From NCBI RefSeq assembly GCF_000186225.1, contig NC_014933.1, positions 124,001 through 188,000 of the forward strand: a stretch of 64,000 nt of DNA, in the 5' to 3' direction. The notes beneath the pieces were generated by a model, which was not told the DNA's origin, searched no databases, and saw nothing but the letters and a program-made list of their open reading frames with translations. The DNA comes from Bacteroides helcogenes P 36-108. Its GTDB lineage: Bacteria; Bacteroidota; Bacteroidia; Bacteroidales; Bacteroidaceae. The translations under genes were made by a program, and so were the position numbers. Shown here one piece after another: positions 19,877-30,321 of this stretch; the stretch's first letter is position 1; each line of letters starts with the position of its first letter.

Positions 19877-21785
19877 TCTGCTCCAGATTACTGTTTAGGA
19901 TAATTTCCTTCTGGGGAATAGGATTCACATCATAATAATCTCGCCACCCCTTTCCTTGCTTCATAAAATCTCCTACACAGACCACGCGTCCCACATCCTC
20001 GGCAGACACTGAAGCGGCAGAATTAATATCGCCCTCCGTCACAAAGATAGAAGCTGCACCAAAGTATTCATCTTTTTCATTTGCAGCTACACGCACGCCC
20101 AGTGGGCGCTGGTTCATATAATAGGCGCCTCTCTTCCAACGGCGGATATCATAGAATCCAAATCCTTCGCCTATCAATTCAGCCATACGCTCGCGACGAA
20201 TTTCCCAAGCAAGAGGTGCTACTTCAGGATCCCTGTCCGGATCAAAGTTTTCGGTAACATCGCTCACCGTCATGGCAGCAACATTAGCTCTGCCACGCAG
20301 TCTATTAATAGTTTGATCAGCCACAGCCTGACTGAATTTGCCCAATTCAAACATCACTTCCGCATAATTCAGCATAATTTCCTCTATATGGAATATAGGA
20401 TAATCAGAAACAGCATATTTACCACCAGCCTGAATCCCGGCCTCATTATAAGTGCTATAACACATATAGAAATAATATCCGCCATAATTTCTCATCGGTC
20501 CCCACGACTTATTTGAAGTCTGAATCATAGGAACTCTGCTCAAGAACTGAGGCTGCCAAGTATAAAGAGGAAACTGATGATTAGCATCATTTATCTTATT
20601 CATATAGTCTATATAATAACGATCCTTTGCATCCATGCCATCAGTCCACCAAGAGTCCTTGTTTGCATCATTCACCGGCACTGCATTCGCCTTGTTTGTC
20701 TTATAAGGAGGAATACATCTCCAATACAGACGATGATCACGGTTCATAAACTCATCATTCATAGATGCGGTAGCACCTTTTCCTTGATAAAGAGGGCTTG
20801 TAGCAATGGGCTTCCCGTCTTGACAAAGGTAACGTCCCACCGTACGGGCATGCATAGCTGTTTTTACAGAACCACCACGTTCGGCACGAGGAAAACCACT
20901 CATAATCAAATCCGGCAGGCATTCTTTATAAAGGATAATACCCGGTACTTTACTCAAATCATCCGAGCTCCACAAATCGACATAATTAGGTGCAATGTTT
21001 GGATAAGCGTCCATCAGTTCCAATGATACTCTCTCGCACTCATTCAAATATTTTTCACTATCCGACAAACCGTGATATTTCCGCCACGTACCCTCAAACA
21101 AACAGAATCGAGACAGCAAGGCACGCACGCAATCACGGTCAATGGTATTGTTGCCGTCACCATTCTCCTTAACATTATTTTCTGCATATTGCAAGTCACG
21201 CAAAATATTTGCAGCCACCTCATCACGCGATGTCCGCTTGCCATAAAGTATTTCCGCATCATCATCGGTCACTACATTCTCCAGCCAAGGCACATCACCG
21301 TAACGCGCCAACAAGTCATAATAACGATAAGACCGAAAGAACAGCCCTACAGAACGCCAGTGTGCTTTTTCCGCATCAGCCATTTCAGAAGCATCTATGT
21401 TCCTCAACATTATATTCACCCTGCGGATATATGCAAAGTTCCACCCGTCATCCGTATTAGTCGTTGAAGTGATGTTGTTCCACTGCCATGCGTTGTTCTG
21501 AATGTCAGTGCCGTTTGAATTATACAGGTAATTGGCCTTTACATCTCCATCCACCATCGTCAAGTATCCGGTATTATTCACATCTATATACTGCCTGAGA
21601 CTGTCACTCTCAAAAACTCGATACAGCCCCCAGGAATAAGTCTTGAAATTATCATACGACACAAAAGCCGTCTGTTCCGTAGGTGTCGTTTTGGGTTCAT
21701 ATTCCATAAAGCTGTCGTTACATGCACTCAATGCCGCAACTAAGGCAAAAGCCCCATAATATATATATTTTTTCATATTCTTCAT
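19860..21785 (-). CDS. SusD-like outer-membrane glycan-binding lipoprotein (locus B)
   Basis: This is a 641-residue SusD/RagB-family lipoprotein. The signal peptide ends in ALSAC, giving lipidated C22. Two close ATGs exist (21785 and 21776) and either keeps the signal. Helical TPR-like repeats include GLFFRSYRYYDLLARYGDVPWL. The C-terminal half shows HIEEIMLNYAEVMFELG, WEIRRERMAELIGEGFGFYD and the closing NEGWK. At 641 residues it is longer than its locus A counterpart (571). It starts 16 bp after susC, and its 3' end overlaps the sulfatase gene, so the three are very likely one transcript. Confidence 0.94.
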   Translation of the reverse strand: MKNMKKYIYYGAFALVAALSACNDSFMEYEPKTTPTEQTAFVSYDNFKTYSWGLYRVFESDSLRQYIDVNNTGYLTMVDGDVKANYLYNSNGTDIQNNAWQWNNITSTTNTDDGWNFAYIRRVNIMLRNIDASEMADAEKAHWRSVGLFFRSYRYYDLLARYGDVPWLENVVTDDDAEILYGKRTSRDEVAANILRDLQYAENNVKENGDGNNTIDRDCVRALLSRFCLFEGTWRKYHGLSDSEKYLNECERVSLELMDAYPNIAPNYVDLWSSDDLSKVPGIILYKECLPDLIMSGFPRAERGGSVKTAMHARTVGRYLCQDGKPIATSPLYQGKGATASMNDEFMNRDHRLYWRCIPPYKTNKANAVPVNDANKDSWWTDGMDAKDRYYIDYMNKINDANHQFPLYTWQPQFLSRVPMIQTSNKSWGPMRNYGGYYFYMCYSTYNEAGIQAGGKYAVSDYPIFHIEEIMLNYAEVMFELGKFSQAVADQTINRLRGRANVAAMTVSDVTENFDPDRDPEVAPLAWEIRRERMAELIGEGFGFYDIRRWKRGAYYMNQRPLGVRVAANEKDEYFGAASIFVTEGDINSAASVSAEDVGRVVCVGDFMKQGKGWRDYYDVNPIPQKEIILNSNLEQNEGWK

Positions 21786-21801
21786 TTTCTTAGATTGTCA
21801 T

Positions 21802-24800
21802 TTAAAGCGTTATGTTAATGCCAAAGGAAACAGTGCTTGAATGAGGATAATTCCATTTTAATGTTTCAGGGTCAACTCCATCGGGCAGATGGTCGAATGT
21901 AAACAGATCCTCTCCACTCACAAAGATCTTCAGTCCGCGCAAAGAAATCTTTTGTATGCATTGAGTAGGAAACGAATAGCTCAATGTTAAATTTTTCACA
22001 CGCATATAGGCAGCATTATACAGAAACTTGTCCGACACTCTTTGGTTAGCACTTTGCGAGCCTCCCGCATTCTCATAAATACGCCCGTAAAAAGCATTGG
22101 GATTATCTTCTGTCCAGATGCGTCCTACCTGATGCTTATACACCGTTCCATACTGACTGGCCATAGGAAAGGTAATGTCACCACCAATCCATGCATCACG
22201 TTTACCGACACCTTGCAGAATAAAGGATAAATTAAAACCTTTCCATTGTACAAAGCCATTTGCCCCATATTGCCAACGGGCACGGCTATTGCCTATCACT
22301 ACACGGTCGCCCGGATTGTCATACGTATTGTCTCCCGAAGTTATGGTATTCACATAATTTTCGTCATCGCGCAAGTTCTTATACTTAATGTCGCCTACAT
22401 GCGAGGTCACACCATTAATGGAAACAACACCTTCCTTCAAGCTTCCAGATTCGGTAAAATCATTGGCAGTATAAAATCCATCGGTTATATACCCCCATAT
22501 TTCTCCGGCTGTTTTACCCGTATAGTACATATCCTCATTTTTAGAGTTAGTCAGGAGTTTATTATCATTCTTGTACCGAGTTATAACAGATTTGGAATCA
22601 TAGAGATTAACACCCACACCATAATCTACACTGCCGATACGGTCGCGCCAACTCACACCAAACTCCCAGCCATTCGTTTTCATATCAGCGGCATTCTGCA
22701 ATGGTGCAGTAGCTCCGGCAACAGCAGGCAGATCTTCACCAGGGCCTAACATCCCTTTTGTATCGCGACGATAAATATCGAATGTACCAGTCAACTTATT
22801 ATCCAAGAAACCAAAATCCAATCCTCCATTGATGGTCGTTACTTTCTCCCATGTATAGTTAGCCCGTACCATTCCTGGAGCAAGTAGCGTTTTGGGTTGT
22901 GTACCGTCCGTCAGCCACCTTGCCGTTTCTACTCCCATCGTAGCATAATATCCGTAATTATTAATATTCTGATTGCCAAGCGTACCATAAGAACCGCGTA
23001 ATTTCAAGGCTGATAGCACATTTTCAAGTGGTTTCATGAACTTCTCTCCCTGCAGATTCCATCCAACTGATACAGAAGGGAAAAATCCGCCACGATAATC
23101 TTTCGGGAACTTTGAAGAAAGGTCATAGCGTCCGTTCACCTCTACAAAATAGCGCTGTGCATAATTGTAACTGGCTCTAAAGAAGGCACTTCTCAAAGCA
23201 TAGTCGTTATATTCATCCAATGCTTTAGAAGGAGTCTCCCCCGTACTTCCACTTAAAGATGGCAACTCATTACTAATCATATTATAGGCCTGTGCATACA
23301 ACTTACGGTATTCACTTTTCTCTTGATTAAATCCGGCAATGGCAGATATATTATGAACTCCTCCAAAAACTTTATTGTAAGATGCAAAAGCGTTAATCGT
23401 AGAGTAACGTGTAGAAGCAGTATATCGTGTAAAAGGAGTACTCGAACTTGAAGGCTTAATACTTTCCGCAAGTCCTTGATGCACCTCAAATTTATTATTA
23501 TAGGATTCGTAGTCACTCAGGCCAATCTGATAAGAATATTCCAATACTCCTTGCAGCCCATCAAGAGGAGTCAACACTGTACGTGACAATATTCGCGTAT
23601 TATCGGTCACAGTACGTTCCGGATTCACCATCCTAATAACATTAGGCGGTGACATCACCGGGTATTCCTCTCCATCAGTGCCATAAGGCAAGCTACCCGT
23701 AGGATAATAAGAGGGTAAGTTAGTCTGCCACAATCCCATTTCACTTGTACCATCCACTACCGGGAACTTCTTATCACCTTTATTATACGAAATATCCAAC
23801 GAAGTAGATAACCATTTCGTAATATCTCCACTCACATAGGAAGATACATTAAAACGTCTGAATCCATCCTTATCAGTCACCAAAACTCCATCCTGATTGG
23901 TATATGCCGCAGAAATTCTATATTTAATACGCTCACTGCCACCCTGCGCAGAAATGTTATGCGTCTGTTGCCAAGATGTCTCAAACATGCTTTTATACAT
24001 GTGATTATTACGCAAGAAGTATTTGGTTCCGTTCACTTCTGTCCATCCTTTAGGGTATCCGGAGGGATTGGAATTGTATTCATCCAACAATCCTAACCAA
24101 GTATCAATATTCTGTCCTGCCCAAATAGAACTATATCCACCATTTTTCAGAGTTTGAATCATGTCGATAGGTTCGGCCATTTCCAGCAGATTGTTTACAT
24201 GAGATACAGCAAAGTTATTATTATAATTAATGGTAAGCGCCTCATTCTTCTTTGCCTTTTTTGTCGTAATCAGCACTACGCCAAAAGAAGCGCGAGCACC
24301 ATAAATGGCAGCAGAAGAAGCATCTTTTAAGACAGATACACTTTCTATATCTGCCGGATTCAACAGATACAAATCATTATAGACCACATTATCCACCAAT
24401 ATTAACGGAGATCCTCCATTGATAGATTCAAGACCACGCACATTAAAAGTATTACTGGCTCCAGGCTGCGCTCCCGTTGAAGCAGTAAATCCGGGCATAG
24501 CTCCTTGTAAAGCAGAACCTAAACTCGTCACAGGGCGGTCACCCAAAGTCTTATCCATAGAAACCTGTGTCACGGCTCCTGTTACATTAGCCTTCTTTTG
24601 TGTCACGAAACCTACAACTACAACTTCGTCTAAGGCCTTCGCATCTTCCTGCAAGACGATTTCCAATTTTCCCTTGCCCACAACCGGGACTTCCTTTGTA
24701 AGATAGCCTATATATGAAACAACCAAAACAGACTTACCTTCGGAAACATCCAAAGAAAAATTTCCGTCAATATCCGTAATAGAGCCTTGAATTTCATTAC

Positions 24801-25269
24801 CTTTCACTACAACATTGGCCCCGATTATAGGTTCTCCAGTCACATCGCGCACTACACCGTTCACCTTGCGAGACTGTTGCATAATGGCTGACCCCGGTGT
24901 CAGGATGATGTGCTTGCCATTAATCTCATACTTAACCTCCGTGTCTCCAAAAAGTTGGGCCAATACATCCTTGACCGCACGATTCTTGACTTGAATAGTT
25001 ACCAGCCTATCTACATTGATAAGCTTGCTATTGTACACCAAATAAAGTCCGGACTGCTTTTCTATCGCATTCAAGACACTTTCTACTGTTGTCTGCTTCA
25101 TGTCCAGAGAGACGGCAAGAGATTGGGAAAATGCACTTTCGGCATGCAAATTCAGCAAAACGGCGAAAAGTAGTAAGAGTGTAATTCTCATAGATAAAGG
25201 AATTTTGTGCCCCGACTCCTTTAGAAGCCGAAGGCTGAATGTGCTTAAAAGTTCTTTCATTCTTTCCAT
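21802..25269 (-). CDS. SusC-like TonB-dependent transporter with STN domain (locus B)
   Basis: This is an 1155-residue SusC/RagA transporter with an extra N-terminal secretin/TonB STN domain (about 55-120, SVLNAIEKQSGLYLVYNSKL). The STN domain contacts the FecR anti-sigma factor across the periplasm, so substrate uptake can signal to the ECF sigma factor. It is followed by a CarboxypepD_reg domain (NGVVRDVTGEPIIGANVVVK), the TonB box region EVVVVGFVTQKK, a plug (DASSAAIYGARASFGVVLITT) and the beta barrel. The N-terminal extension before the signal sequence (MERMKELLSTFSLRLLKES) is common in this class; a second ATG lies at 25260. Upstream are fecR and the ECF gene; susD and two sulfatases follow. 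Confidence 0.95.
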   Translation of the reverse strand: MERMKELLSTFSLRLLKESGHKIPLSMRITLLLLFAVLLNLHAESAFSQSLAVSLDMKQTTVESVLNAIEKQSGLYLVYNSKLINVDRLVTIQVKNRAVKDVLAQLFGDTEVKYEINGKHIILTPGSAIMQQSRKVNGVVRDVTGEPIIGANVVVKGNEIQGSITDIDGNFSLDVSEGKSVLVVSYIGYLTKEVPVVGKGKLEIVLQEDAKALDEVVVVGFVTQKKANVTGAVTQVSMDKTLGDRPVTSLGSALQGAMPGFTASTGAQPGASNTFNVRGLESINGGSPLILVDNVVYNDLYLLNPADIESVSVLKDASSAAIYGARASFGVVLITTKKAKKNEALTINYNNNFAVSHVNNLLEMAEPIDMIQTLKNGGYSSIWAGQNIDTWLGLLDEYNSNPSGYPKGWTEVNGTKYFLRNNHMYKSMFETSWQQTHNISAQGGSERIKYRISAAYTNQDGVLVTDKDGFRRFNVSSYVSGDITKWLSTSLDISYNKGDKKFPVVDGTSEMGLWQTNLPSYYPTGSLPYGTDGEEYPVMSPPNVIRMVNPERTVTDNTRILSRTVLTPLDGLQGVLEYSYQIGLSDYESYNNKFEVHQGLAESIKPSSSSTPFTRYTASTRYSTINAFASYNKVFGGVHNISAIAGFNQEKSEYRKLYAQAYNMISNELPSLSGSTGETPSKALDEYNDYALRSAFFRASYNYAQRYFVEVNGRYDLSSKFPKDYRGGFFPSVSVGWNLQGEKFMKPLENVLSALKLRGSYGTLGNQNINNYGYYATMGVETARWLTDGTQPKTLLAPGMVRANYTWEKVTTINGGLDFGFLDNKLTGTFDIYRRDTKGMLGPGEDLPAVAGATAPLQNAADMKTNGWEFGVSWRDRIGSVDYGVGVNLYDSKSVITRYKNDNKLLTNSKNEDMYYTGKTAGEIWGYITDGFYTANDFTESGSLKEGVVSINGVTSHVGDIKYKNLRDDENYVNTITSGDNTYDNPGDRVVIGNSRARWQYGANGFVQWKGFNLSFILQGVGKRDAWIGGDITFPMASQYGTVYKHQVGRIWTEDNPNAFYGRIYENAGGSQSANQRVSDKFLYNAAYMRVKNLTLSYSFPTQCIQKISLRGLKIFVSGEDLFTFDHLPDGVDPETLKWNYPHSSTVSFGINITL

Positions 25270-25360
25270 TTTTTAGTTAACAATTGGGTTTATTCACTCC
25301 ATAGACGAAGCGGAACATCATATACCCTATGGGAAAGAATGCTTTTTTATTGTTTTCTTA

Positions 25361-26380
25361 TCAGCGCAGTTTCAAAGACACTTTTCTCCGCTGATAAGTA
25401 AAGTCCTCCATCTCCTTTGCAGCAAAGATTGTATAGCTCATCGGCGCCGTACGTTCCAAGATACTTAAAATCTCCTCCAAACTCTCATCTGTAAAGGTGG
25501 CCGAGAACTCATAATTCGATATTTTACGACCACTTACCTCAAAATCAACATTATATCGACGTGCCAGTTTATATAATATTTCTTCTATACCGGCTCTTCT
25601 GAATATCAGTTTCCCTTCACGCCAAGCTGTTGCTTCCTCCACATTGCAAGGAAGCACTTCAAGCGAGTTTCTTGCCTTGTTCAAAACAGCCTGTTCACTC
25701 ACCTGCAAATGAGCCAAAGCGTGATTATTCAATAGTATTTCCACATTTCCCCTGGTCAATACGGCCTCTACCGTAGGGCTATTCTCATAAGAAGACACAT
25801 TGAATTCCGTACCATAGGCACTTATAGTCAATCCCTCCGGCACATTTACATCAAAACGATGTTCCTTGTCAGCCTTCACTCTAAAATAGGCTTCTCCCCT
25901 TAAATCCACCGTTCTCCTTCCTTCACCAAATTCATGTGGATAGCGCAAAGTAGAAGCCGAATTGAGCCATACCACCGTACTGTCCGGCAATATGACTTTT
26001 GAGATGACTCCCCGTGCAGAAGTCACTTCCACCCATTCAGCCACAAGCGGCTGTTTTTTATCCCCTTTGCCGGTCCATAGATATAAAGTAACCATCAGCA
26101 ATGGCAATACCAATATGGCAGCAGCATTTCGCATGAACTTCCTGACACCGTTCCAGCGTTTCTCACGCCCAATACGCATCTCCAACTCTTCCCACTTCTT
26201 CTGCGTGGAATATTGATTTTGCGCTTTCAGCAAAGATGTTTGCCGTAGTATAAAACGGTAGTCTTCCACCTCCCTCTTCAATGCATCCGAGTGTTGGAGT
26301 TCCTTTTCAAACTCCAACACTTCTTCACTGGTCAACTGTCCGTTCAGATAGGCTAATATTTCTTTTTCATTTGTTGTCAT
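25361..26380 (-). CDS. FecR-type anti-sigma factor (locus B)
   Basis: This is a 339-residue single-pass inner-membrane protein that holds the ECF sigma factor inactive until the STN domain of SusC signals. The cytoplasmic N-terminus (LAYLNGQLTSEEVLEFEKEL) binds sigma. A membrane segment covers about 87-105 (AAAILVLPLLMVTLYLW). The periplasmic FecR domain shows the family series SKVILPDSTVVWLNSAS, LRGEAYFRV and ISAYGTEFNVSSY. A C-terminal DUF4974 segment (GIEEILYKLARRYNVDFEV) resembles the STN fold. It lies 46 bp after the ECF gene and 91 bp before susC. Confidence 0.95.
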   Translation of the reverse strand: MTTNEKEILAYLNGQLTSEEVLEFEKELQHSDALKREVEDYRFILRQTSLLKAQNQYSTQKKWEELEMRIGREKRWNGVRKFMRNAAAILVLPLLMVTLYLWTGKGDKKQPLVAEWVEVTSARGVISKVILPDSTVVWLNSASTLRYPHEFGEGRRTVDLRGEAYFRVKADKEHRFDVNVPEGLTISAYGTEFNVSSYENSPTVEAVLTRGNVEILLNNHALAHLQVSEQAVLNKARNSLEVLPCNVEEATAWREGKLIFRRAGIEEILYKLARRYNVDFEVSGRKISNYEFSATFTDESLEEILSILERTAPMSYTIFAAKEMEDFTYQRRKVSLKLR

Positions 26381-26426
26381 ACACCGTTCAATTTGTATAA
26401 TATAGACGAATAGAGAACGACTCTCC

Positions 26427-27008
26427 CTATCTTGACAAATCTAAAAATAGAATAAGGAATGGCAAAAATTCTTTCAGCTCTACACGAAGTAGCTTTAAAG
26501 CTTTACTGATATATGCTTCTACCGTCTTTATGGAAATGCCCATGTCTTCTGCTATCGCTGCATAAGTTTTCTCCTCAAAGCGACTCAATTGAAAGGCATG
26601 GCGCACGTTTTCCGGCAACCGGGACAATGCCTGCTCCAGCCTTTCCTTCAATTCAGACATGGCTAAAAGCGTGTCCGCATCCCTATCATCAGTTTCTTCC
26701 ATAGGCAGACTCGCGCGGTATCGTATCTCCAACTTCTGCTTTCTCAGATAATCAATACATGCATTGCGTACGCTTGTCAGCAAAAAATTTCGTACAGATG
26801 CATTGATTTGCAAATGTTTTCGGCTATGCCACAAATGAAAAAACACGTTCTGCACCACATCTTCGCAAGCCTCCTTCTCCTCAATGTAGCGACTGGCAAA
26901 AAGACACAAAGGAGCGAAAAAGTCGAAGAACAACTTTTTAAACGCCACTTCATCATCTTGAAATACAATGCGGGCAAACAAGAAGTCAAGATTATGACCG
27001 ATTTCCAT
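26427..27008 (-). CDS. ECF-type RNA polymerase sigma factor (locus B)
   Basis: This is a 193-residue sigma-70 factor of the extracytoplasmic-function class. Region 2 is visible around DEVAFKKLFFDFFAPLCLFA and EACEDVVQNVFFHLW. Region 4 is the helix-turn-helix TYAAIAEDMGISIKTVEAYISKALK. There is no region 3, as expected for an ECF factor. With FecR and the STN-type SusC it forms a trans-envelope relay that normally turns on the downstream susCD operon. It starts 30 bp after the S41 peptidase gene on the same strand, so some read-through from that gene is possible. Confidence 0.95.
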   Translation of the reverse strand: MEIGHNLDFLFARIVFQDDEVAFKKLFFDFFAPLCLFASRYIEEKEACEDVVQNVFFHLWHSRKHLQINASVRNFLLTSVRNACIDYLRKQKLEIRYRASLPMEETDDRDADTLLAMSELKERLEQALSRLPENVRHAFQLSRFEEKTYAAIAEDMGISIKTVEAYISKALKLLRVELKEFLPFLILFLDLSR

Positions 27009-27038
27009 TGTTTTCTATTCCAGCATAAATACGCCTTT

Positions 27039-30000
27039 CTACTTATCCGACAACTGCTTCAGCAAGCAATCGACCGCAGCTTTCAATTGCATATCCTCGC
27101 CCTTCAAAGTATCTTCGGGCTTGTTGTAAACCAAAATGTCCGGTTGTAAAGTATGATTTTCAAGATAATTGCCATGCATATCCATACATCCCACCTGCGG
27201 GATACCGAACACAATGCTCGGATCAATCTGGCGTTCCCACCATACGGCAGTCATGGTTCCGGCAACAGGAGTACCCACCAATTTGCCAACTCCCAACGCC
27301 TTATATACAAACGGAGTACCATGAGCATTGCTGTAATTATCCTCACACACCAACATGCACGATGGCTTCAACCATTTATTAAACGGGTCGCTGCCTATAT
27401 ACTGCCCGCGTGGAACAAAGCGCTCGTATTCTTTTCCGCTAAGCAAAGTTACAACATCATCGTGCAACCATCCGCCACCATTATGCCGCACATCTACTAC
27501 CACAGCTTCCTTATTACGATAGCGTCCAAGCAATTCCGAATACATCTTACGAAAACTCGGACTATCCATGCCTTTAATATGAATGTAGCCGATGCGTCCA
27601 TCAGATAACTCCTCTACTTTCTTGCGGCAATTTTCTACCCAACGCTTGTAAAGCAATTCGCTTTGCGCTGCATACGTAATAGGTTTCACCGTTTCCTCAA
27701 ACCTTTTTCCCGTAGCAGGGTCACAAATGGAAAGAATCACTTTACGATTGGCTTTTCCTTCAAACAACGGGAAGTAATCAGCACCGGCTTTAATGGCAAT
27801 ACCGTCTATTTTTTCGACAATGCACCCCGGTGTGACATCTGTTTTTTTCTTTGTCAAAGGGCTTTGTGCTATAATCTCCTTGATTTTCAATCCGTCACCC
27901 TTATAGGCTTCATCATAAAATACGCCTAAAGCGGCAGTAGCCAATGCTGATCCTGAAGCATAATAACGCGCCCCCGTATGAGAGCCATTCAATTCGCCCA
28001 ACATTTCACTCAGCATTTCCGCAAAATCATAATTATTGCTGATATAAGGCAAGAAACGCTTGTAAGCTTCTCTATATCCGATCCAATCTGTGCCCTGCAA
28101 ATCTGCCACATAAAATTTATCATTTACTTGCTTCCAAACGTGTTCGAAGATGTATTCGCGTTCACCGTAAGGACGGTAATCAAAGAATGCCTCAAACTCA
28201 ACGGGAGTCACTTTACTGCCCTCGATTTCTATTTTCTTCATACCATCATTAGTACAAAGAAAAATATTCTTGCCATCTTTATCCGGCTGTAAAGCACCGG
28301 CTCCCACTTTCTTCAAAAGAACCTTCGTCGTATTTTCTTTCAGGTTGCGCTCCCAAAGATCATAGCCACCTTCAAAAGTAGAAAGATAATAAAGCACATC
28401 ACCTTTCAGAGTGAGCACGGCGTCTGCCATGTGTGAGGAGTTGACGGTCAAGCGCACGATGCGGTCAAAACGGCTCTCAAGATCAAACTTCAACGGTTCC
28501 ACTTTTTTTTCTTTCTCCTTATCAACCCCCTCTTTCTTTTTGTCCTCTTTCTTCTTTTCAGCTTTCTCCTTTTCCTCTTTATCCGCTTTCTCGGCTTCTT
28601 CCAGCAGTGCGGTTTCTTCTTTACTCATCAGGAAACGGTCATACGCTTCGGCATCAAAAAACATGATGTAAGTATCATCTTCAGCTCCCCAACTGCCATG
28701 ACTGCGATAGCCGGCACGATCACTGCTCCAAATCATGGCCTTTCCGCCCAACACCCATTTGGCACTGCCATCAGAATATCCACTCTCGGTCAAATTCACC
28801 ATCTCACCTTTACCATCGGCATTCAGCAAAACCACATCTTTGTTGTTCCAGCCACCGATACCGATATAGTCTGAAAGAAGCCACTTACTATCCGGGCTCC
28901 ACTGAAACCACTGGTCACCATCAGCATAAGAATACTGATACTTGCCATCCATAACAGTGCGCACAACTTTTGACTTCAGATTGATGACACGGATGGCCGT
29001 ACGGTTTTCAAGGAAAGCCACCTCCTTACCATCAGGACTATACCGCGGTCGGAAAGAAGCCACATCAGAGTTTGTCAGCCGTTCTTCCTTCAACTCAGTG
29101 GCATACGTAAACAGCTTCTCATCCTTACGTACAATGGAAGAAGTATAGAGTTGCCAAAGCCCGCCACGCTCAGAAGCATAAACCAGAGACCGCCCGTCAG
29201 GAGCAAAATCAATATCACGTTCCTGAAAAGGAGTATTGGTGACCTGCTTCGTAGTCTTATACTCTACCGAGGTTACATAAACATCTCCACGCAAAACGAA
29301 AGCAATCTCTTTGCCATCGGGAGACACCACCATTTCGGTAGCTCCGCTACCTTTGATGCTACGAATCAGATCTTTGTCACTCTTATCAGAAATGATGCTA
29401 ACAACCATTTTGCTTGACTTTCCGCCAGGAAGAAGCGTATAAATCTCTCCGTTAAATCCATAACAAAGCCTGCCATCGGCAGCTATGCTAAGGAAGCGCA
29501 CCGGATGCTTGGTGTGGTGCGTAATCTGTACGCCCGATGGATCGCCGGGAACACGCTGATAGATATTGGAAGTTCCATTTTCTTCACTTAGGTAATAGAA
29601 TGATTTCCCGTCAGGAGCCCAGACCGGCTCACGATCTTCTCCTCCGAAAGTAGTCAGTTGCCGATAGGCAGGATTCTTACCCGAAGTGTACATCCATACA
29701 TCACGGGCAATAGGCGATACCTGATGTTTCCGCCAATAGTCCTCATAGCCCTTCTTATCTTGATAAAGCATCTCTCCGTCCTTATTGATGGATATGCACT
29801 CCATCGGCATGGAAGAAAACAGCTCCGGACGTCCACCTTCCACAGACACCTGATAGACTTGCCGGAACTGCCCGTTGGAAGGAAATGTTATAGCCTCTGC
29901 AGAAGGCATAACATCTGCGGAAAAAAGGATATGTCCGGTATCATTGAACGCAAGGGGCATTTCGCTTCCTGAATGCGTGGTCAGACGGCGAGGTTCACCT

Positions 30001-30290
30001 CCCTCCTTAGAGACGAGATAAACATCCATGCTTCCCAAACGATCTGATGCAAAGGCTATCCACTTGCTGTCAGGGCTCCATACAGGAGTAGTATCGTAAG
30101 CCGCATTGGTAGTAATCTGCGTAGCACGCCCACCGGTGACGGATACTGTATAAATATCTCCCTTATAGGTGAAAGCAACAACGGTTCCGTCCGGAGAAAT
30201 GGCACAATTCCGCAACCAAAGCGGAGAGTCCTGGGCAGAGACAAAAGCAGCCAGGCAAATGGTGGCTATACTGAGTAGTAGTTTCTTCAT
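27039..30290 (-). CDS. Tricorn-like S41 family peptidase
   Basis: This is a 1083-residue secreted protein with a signal peptide (MKKLLLSIATICLAAFVSAQ). Two propeller regions of WD40-like PD40 repeats follow (for example WSPDSKWIAFASDR and FAPDGRSLVYASERGG). A tricorn core and a PDZ domain (near GCIVEKIDGIAIKAG) precede a C-terminal S41 peptidase domain. The likely nucleophile is S987 in NYSNAHGTPF, preceded by VVDVRHNGGGW. The fold matches archaeal tricorn protease, which degrades oligopeptides; in Bacteroides these are periplasmic or membrane-exposed and substrates are unknown. An insertion of almost only Lys, Glu and Asp (about residues 560-605) splits the propeller region and is probably disordered. 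Confidence 0.9.
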   Translation of the reverse strand: MKKLLLSIATICLAAFVSAQDSPLWLRNCAISPDGTVVAFTYKGDIYTVSVTGGRATQITTNAAYDTTPVWSPDSKWIAFASDRLGSMDVYLVSKEGGEPRRLTTHSGSEMPLAFNDTGHILFSADVMPSAEAITFPSNGQFRQVYQVSVEGGRPELFSSMPMECISINKDGEMLYQDKKGYEDYWRKHQVSPIARDVWMYTSGKNPAYRQLTTFGGEDREPVWAPDGKSFYYLSEENGTSNIYQRVPGDPSGVQITHHTKHPVRFLSIAADGRLCYGFNGEIYTLLPGGKSSKMVVSIISDKSDKDLIRSIKGSGATEMVVSPDGKEIAFVLRGDVYVTSVEYKTTKQVTNTPFQERDIDFAPDGRSLVYASERGGLWQLYTSSIVRKDEKLFTYATELKEERLTNSDVASFRPRYSPDGKEVAFLENRTAIRVINLKSKVVRTVMDGKYQYSYADGDQWFQWSPDSKWLLSDYIGIGGWNNKDVVLLNADGKGEMVNLTESGYSDGSAKWVLGGKAMIWSSDRAGYRSHGSWGAEDDTYIMFFDAEAYDRFLMSKEETALLEEAEKADKEEKEKAEKKKEDKKKEGVDKEKEKKVEPLKFDLESRFDRIVRLTVNSSHMADAVLTLKGDVLYYLSTFEGGYDLWERNLKENTTKVLLKKVGAGALQPDKDGKNIFLCTNDGMKKIEIEGSKVTPVEFEAFFDYRPYGEREYIFEHVWKQVNDKFYVADLQGTDWIGYREAYKRFLPYISNNYDFAEMLSEMLGELNGSHTGARYYASGSALATAALGVFYDEAYKGDGLKIKEIIAQSPLTKKKTDVTPGCIVEKIDGIAIKAGADYFPLFEGKANRKVILSICDPATGKRFEETVKPITYAAQSELLYKRWVENCRKKVEELSDGRIGYIHIKGMDSPSFRKMYSELLGRYRNKEAVVVDVRHNGGGWLHDDVVTLLSGKEYERFVPRGQYIGSDPFNKWLKPSCMLVCEDNYSNAHGTPFVYKALGVGKLVGTPVAGTMTAVWWERQIDPSIVFGIPQVGCMDMHGNYLENHTLQPDILVYNKPEDTLKGEDMQLKAAVDCLLKQLSDK

Positions 30291-30321
30291 ACTATGACAT
30301 TTAAGTAAAGGTAAAATAAAG

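Noticed and set aside
25299..25347. Possible antisense-RNA terminator upstream of susC in locus B, similar to the one in locus C
   Set aside because: The stem is only 6-7 bp with a long loop, and the T-run begins about 10 nt after it, so it does not look like a terminator.
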